From Clostridiales bacterium (GTDB lineage: Bacteria > Bacillota > Clostridia > Oscillospirales > CAG-382): a stretch of DNA of 8,394 bases. Location of the stretch: positions 16,260-24,653 of the forward strand of contig DMMZ01000016.1 of NCBI GenBank assembly GCA_003452915.1, given 5' to 3'. A model generated the notes under the pieces. It had not been told where the DNA came from. It worked only from the letters and a program-made list of their open reading frames with translations, and ran no database searches. Shown here piece by piece: positions 5,880 through 8,394 of the stretch. Within the stretch, counting starts at the first letter, position 1; each line of letters begins with the position of its first letter. A program made the position numbers and the translations under genes.

Positions 5880-6550
5880 ATAATATAGTATAGGCTTGTA
5901 ACTGCTCTTGCTCTTATTTCTGAAATCAATGATATAATCGCTGTACTTCTTTACTGTCTTAAATTCAGAGGTCGATATTAAAACAAGCTTGTTGTTTTGT
6001 TTAATGTTTTTAATATTGTTGGATCCTTTATAAACATAATATCACTTTCATTAAACCATGGAAAACAATATACTTGTTTGTTCAATGCAAATCCTATTGC
6101 TATTGATATACGCCATATTTCAATTCCGACCTGATCAAGCGTCCTGTTGTATCGTTCATCTGTCAAGCAAAACATATTCTTGATATCAATATCGCTATAT
6201 GGAAGTCCGCTGTACTCCAGCGCTTTTATAATATATTCCTTAACAGTCAGATTTTCGCTTTCGCTACTAATTTCATTTTCTATTTTGTCAAAAACGAAAA
6301 CTGTTTTATCGGAAAAATATGTCGGCTCCACAGGAACTCCGTCTATAAGCATCTCACCGTAATATTGTTCACCTCTTCCACATAACGAACTGGCAAAGCC
6401 CCAGCTTCCTAATCCGAAATTGCTTACCAGACCATATATTTTTCCCATTTCCAGATTGCATGTTACCGTACAGTACGATTCTTTACTTGAATAATAGGAG
6501 GACTTACATAACCCGATTGCTTGAAAATTATTTAAAGTAATGTTTTTCAT
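5865..6550 (-). CDS. Degenerate ABC-transporter ATPase-like protein, frameshifted near its 3' end
   Basis: From ATG 6550 the frame gives 190 residues and stops at 5978. The other frame downstream reads on naturally (NIKQNNKLVLISTSEFKTVK, ending YYGFKK and TAG at 5865-5867). One extra A in the A-run at 6007-6011 would restore a 228-residue protein. The layout is that of an ABC nucleotide-binding domain: MGKIYGLVSNFGLGSWGFAS at 35-54 sits where Walker A belongs but has no Lys-Ser/Thr; IDGVPV follows at 69-74; LDQVGIEIWRISIAIGFALN at 138-157 replaces the signature region. The Walker B acidic pair is not evident. It is therefore probably a non-hydrolysing ABC-like pseudoenzyme. It lies 75 bases after the putative immunity gene, on the same strand, behind a weak TAGGG site. 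Its role is unknown; a link to export or toxin handling is only suggested by position. Confidence 0.6.
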
Positions 6551-6625
6551 TATCTGAACCCTACAATCGTAATATCATTTATTATTAGTAGAAGAAGTGA
6601 ACTTCCATCTTTTTGATTAATGAAA

Positions 6626-7120
6626 TTAGTTTGAAAAATCATTTATAACATTTTCCTCAAACTTTTCATCCCACTTGTTAGAATATGGAAGTAAATATAT
6701 ATTCCAGTAGACTACAGGATTCCATCTTTTATTTATTATTGCTGAGGGAAAAGCGTGAATTGCATCAAGAAAATCTTGAATCTGTTCCATTGATTTATCT
6801 TTTAAATCTTCAATAATATAAGTAAAAAATCGTTTAAGTAAGACTAAATTTTCAATTGAATTATTTAGTGCGAATTTATAATTATTATAATCACATATAC
6901 TACTTCTCTTGAAAAAATTAATTTTTACTATTTCACGTTCAAATTCAGAAGAATCCCATGTATTTATATCTTTAGATAAATAATCGTTTAAAAAATTAAT
7001 TGTCTGGTATATTTCTTCCCTACTTTTACACCATCTTACTCCACCTAACACCGATGTATAAGAATACAATATTACATAAAATGTATCTTCCATATTTGTG
7101 TAAATTCCTTTCTTCATCAT
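6626..7120 (-). CDS. Putative immunity protein for the adjacent Rhs toxin (unrecognised family)
   Basis: A complete protein of 164 residues if read from ATG 7120 or 155 from ATG 7093. The second start (MEDTFYVILYSYTSVLGGVR) has AAAGGA about 12 bases upstream; the first lies just after a long hairpin and has no clear ribosome binding site, so 7093 may be the true start. The sequence is rich in aromatic and acidic residues, has no signal peptide or membrane helix, and I do not recognise its family. The call rests on position: it lies directly downstream of an Rhs C-terminal toxin module on the same strand, where the cognate immunity gene normally sits. If so, it would bind and block the ParB-like toxin domain in the cytoplasm. 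The strongly AT-rich composition, lower in GC than the Rhs core, is typical of exchanged toxin-immunity cassettes. Confidence 0.55.
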   Translation of the reverse strand: MMKKGIYTNMEDTFYVILYSYTSVLGGVRWCKSREEIYQTINFLNDYLSKDINTWDSSEFEREIVKINFFKRSSICDYNNYKFALNNSIENLVLLKRFFTYIIEDLKDKSMEQIQDFLDAIHAFPSAIINKRWNPVVYWNIYLLPYSNKWDEKFEENVINDFSN

Positions 7121-7126
7121 TATTTA

Positions 7127-7173
7127 TTCAAACAGCGAAAATTGCACCGTAAAGGCACAATTTCGCGTTTGAA
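7127..7173 (-). other. Long hairpin between Rhs toxin and immunity genes
   Basis: Left arm 7127-7148 and right arm 7154-7173 pair over about 20 bp with only two bulged As and two G-U pairs (on the minus strand), around a 5-base loop. The core is GCGAAA / TTTCGC flanked by TTCAAAC / GTTTGAA. It starts 16 bases after the Rhs stop and ends seven bases before ATG 7120. No run of Ts follows on the minus strand, so it may act as an attenuator, mRNA stabiliser or processing site rather than a plain terminator. Confidence 0.6.
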
Positions 7174-7188
7174 AAGTTTATCTTAACC

Positions 7189-8046
7189 TTACCACAACCT
7201 CACTTTAACTACAACCGGCAATTCATTCATTATCGCAAATGCCACTCTATGATGTCCTTCTATAATAACTCCGTTTCGATATACTTCAATTGCTTGTTCA
7301 CCATAATATTCCCAAGCATTTTTTATTCTTTGAGGATCTAAAGTTGATAAAATTTTAGTAGGAATAAGTGTATTAGGATTTACATTCCGTTGTATGCTTC
7401 CAACAGGTTGGCCTTTATTAAAGTCATTCATGCTTTTCCAAGGATTGTGTTTAAGATTAGCAATAGATTGAGAAAACAATGAAAAAGCTTGACTTGTATT
7501 TTTACTAATAAAGTCCCATCCGGCTGCTGCTCCACCTGTGCTTATTAATGAACCGAATGTACCCATTCCGGCAAATACTTCAGCGGTAGTGGCAGCAAAC
7601 GAGCCTGCAAACATTGCGGCTCCGGCTGCGCCAATAAACGCACCTGCAGCAGCCCCAATTAACGCACCTTTTATTATACCTTCAAATACATCGGTGCCAT
7701 TGTAATATGCCGAAACACCGCCAATTGTGCCGCCTAATATTATACCTGCTATAATACACGCAAGTATAAAAGAATTTCCACTTGGATCAGAATAATTAAC
7801 CGGATTGTTAGAGCAATAGGCATAAAGGTTTCCGCTGAGAAGGTCTTCATTTGCTCCGATAGTATTGTCCGCATTCAGGAACCTTCCGACCTCAGGGTCG
7901 TAGTATCTTGACTGCAGGTAATACCAGCCGGTTTCTCTGTCATAGTAATAACCGCGGTAGCGTAGGGGATTCAGCTGTGCGACAACCGTATCACCTGAAA
8001 TACCTAAAATTTTCCCCCACGCATCATAAGTATAGCGAGCCACCAC
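7189..8046 (-). CDS. Rhs/YD-repeat protein C-terminal part with ParB-like toxin domain
   Basis: From GTG 8046 this is 285 residues; the frame continues upstream without a shift to an amber codon at 8098-8100. Residues 1-90 are the end of an Rhs core: YTYDAWGKI, LRYRGYYYDRETGWYYLQSR, YYDPEVGRFLNAD, then LYAYCSNNPVNYSDPSGN, the junction after which toxin domains vary. Residues 93-175 are hydrophobic and Gly/Ala-rich, a likely membrane-insertion region. The last 67 residues (from about 219: NPNTLIPTKILSTLDPQRIK, then AIEVYRNGVIIEGHHRVAFA) resemble ParB/sulfiredoxin-like domains used as nuclease toxins in polymorphic toxin systems, with EGHHR as the likely active or phosphate-binding motif. No ribosome binding site precedes GTG 8046, so independent translation is doubtful. 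The probable immunity gene follows. Confidence 0.8.
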   Translation of the reverse strand: MVARYTYDAWGKILGISGDTVVAQLNPLRYRGYYYDRETGWYYLQSRYYDPEVGRFLNADNTIGANEDLLSGNLYAYCSNNPVNYSDPSGNSFILACIIAGIILGGTIGGVSAYYNGTDVFEGIIKGALIGAAAGAFIGAAGAAMFAGSFAATTAEVFAGMGTFGSLISTGGAAAGWDFISKNTSQAFSLFSQSIANLKHNPWKSMNDFNKGQPVGSIQRNVNPNTLIPTKILSTLDPQRIKNAWEYYGEQAIEVYRNGVIIEGHHRVAFAIMNELPVVVKVRLW

Positions 8047-8097
8047 CTGGAGTGTGCTGTAATAGAAATCCTTACGGTAGATTTCTATTATGTCGCC

Positions 8098-8394
8098 CTA
8101 AGCATTTTTGCCGTAATAATAGGTCGTCATTACGCCCGACGGGTTCTTGTGCTTGAAGCCTATGACCGATCCCGCCGCATCATATATATAATATAATGTA
8201 TCGGTTTGGTTATAGGATACTTCCGTGCGTTTTTCACTGATCAGCTTTCCTGCGGTATCGTAGTAGTAATAAAAATGTGTAGCATAATTATAAACAAACT
8301 TATGTACTCTGAGCCCTTCTGAATTGTAATCAAATTCGTTACCGGACGGACCGCCTATGAATATAGACGATAGCTGTGTGCCCTGCCATGTGAG
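8098..8394 (-). CDS. Rhs/YD-repeat core segment, partial, ending at an in-frame amber codon
   Basis: Ninety-eight codons enter from the right edge, reading EFDYNSEGLRVHK, YYYDTAGKLISEKRTEVSYN and YYIYDAAGSVIGFKHK, with the tyrosine-rich repeat pattern of the Rhs beta-cage that encloses the toxin. It ends TTYYYGKNA followed by TAG. The same frame then reads GDIIEIYRKDFYYSTLQVVA and joins the downstream Rhs part; related repeats have Gln in NAQGDI, so a CAG to TAG change is the simplest explanation. The start of the gene lies outside the window. Confidence 0.85.
   Translation of the reverse strand, partial: LTWQGTQLSSIFIGGPSGNEFDYNSEGLRVHKFVYNYATHFYYYYDTAGKLISEKRTEVSYNQTDTLYYIYDAAGSVIGFKHKNPSGVMTTYYYGKNA

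Noticed and set aside
6594..6605. Palindrome GAAGTGAACTTC between the immunity and ABC-like genes
   Set aside because: Only 5 bp per arm and a single copy; too little to call an operator.
8098..8100. Stop-codon reassignment (TAG read as an amino acid)
   Set aside because: The TadZ-like gene and the restored ABC-like gene both end in TAG, so the standard code is the simpler view.

Overview
The window looks like chromosomal DNA from an AT-rich anaerobic Firmicute, probably a Clostridia or Oscillospiraceae-type gut or rumen bacterium. This is inferred from AT-rich codon use, strong GGAGG-type ribosome binding sites and the style of the Tad-pilus and Rhs genes. No RNA gene or CRISPR array was seen. 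TAG ends at least one real gene here, so the standard code is assumed.

Left block (1-3096): a small catabolic cluster. A divergently transcribed AraC-family regulator (+) faces an enolase-superfamily acid-sugar dehydratase (-). Downstream of the dehydratase on the same strand lies an RraA-family aldolase-like gene that runs off the left edge. A likely scheme is dehydration of a sugar acid to a 2-keto-3-deoxy acid, cleavage by the aldolase, and control by the AraC protein.

Middle block (3097-5842): first a gene-poor stretch with dense inverted repeats, a gene-tail remnant and a textbook Rho-independent terminator. Then comes what remains of a Tad/Flp-type pilus operon (+): a 28-codon pilin-leader-like stub, an intact CpaB/RcpC gene, a TadZ/CpaE-like ATPase gene that has lost one G at its P-loop, and a CpaF/TadA ATPase gene with an internal small deletion. 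The CpaF gene then breaks off before its Walker A motif and is joined to an unrelated membrane-protein fragment. As written, this locus cannot make a working pilus machine.

Right block (5865-8394, all -): the end of an Rhs/YD-repeat polymorphic toxin with a ParB-like C-terminal toxin domain, a probable immunity gene, and a degenerate ABC-ATPase-like gene. The Rhs frame carries an in-frame amber codon 54 bases before the first usable start of its toxin part. The ABC-like gene carries a one-base frameshift in an A-run. A long hairpin sits between toxin and immunity gene.

The theme of the window is decay and module exchange. At least five reading frames are interrupted, two of them at homopolymers (which could be sequencing indels) and three by changes that homopolymer errors do not explain.
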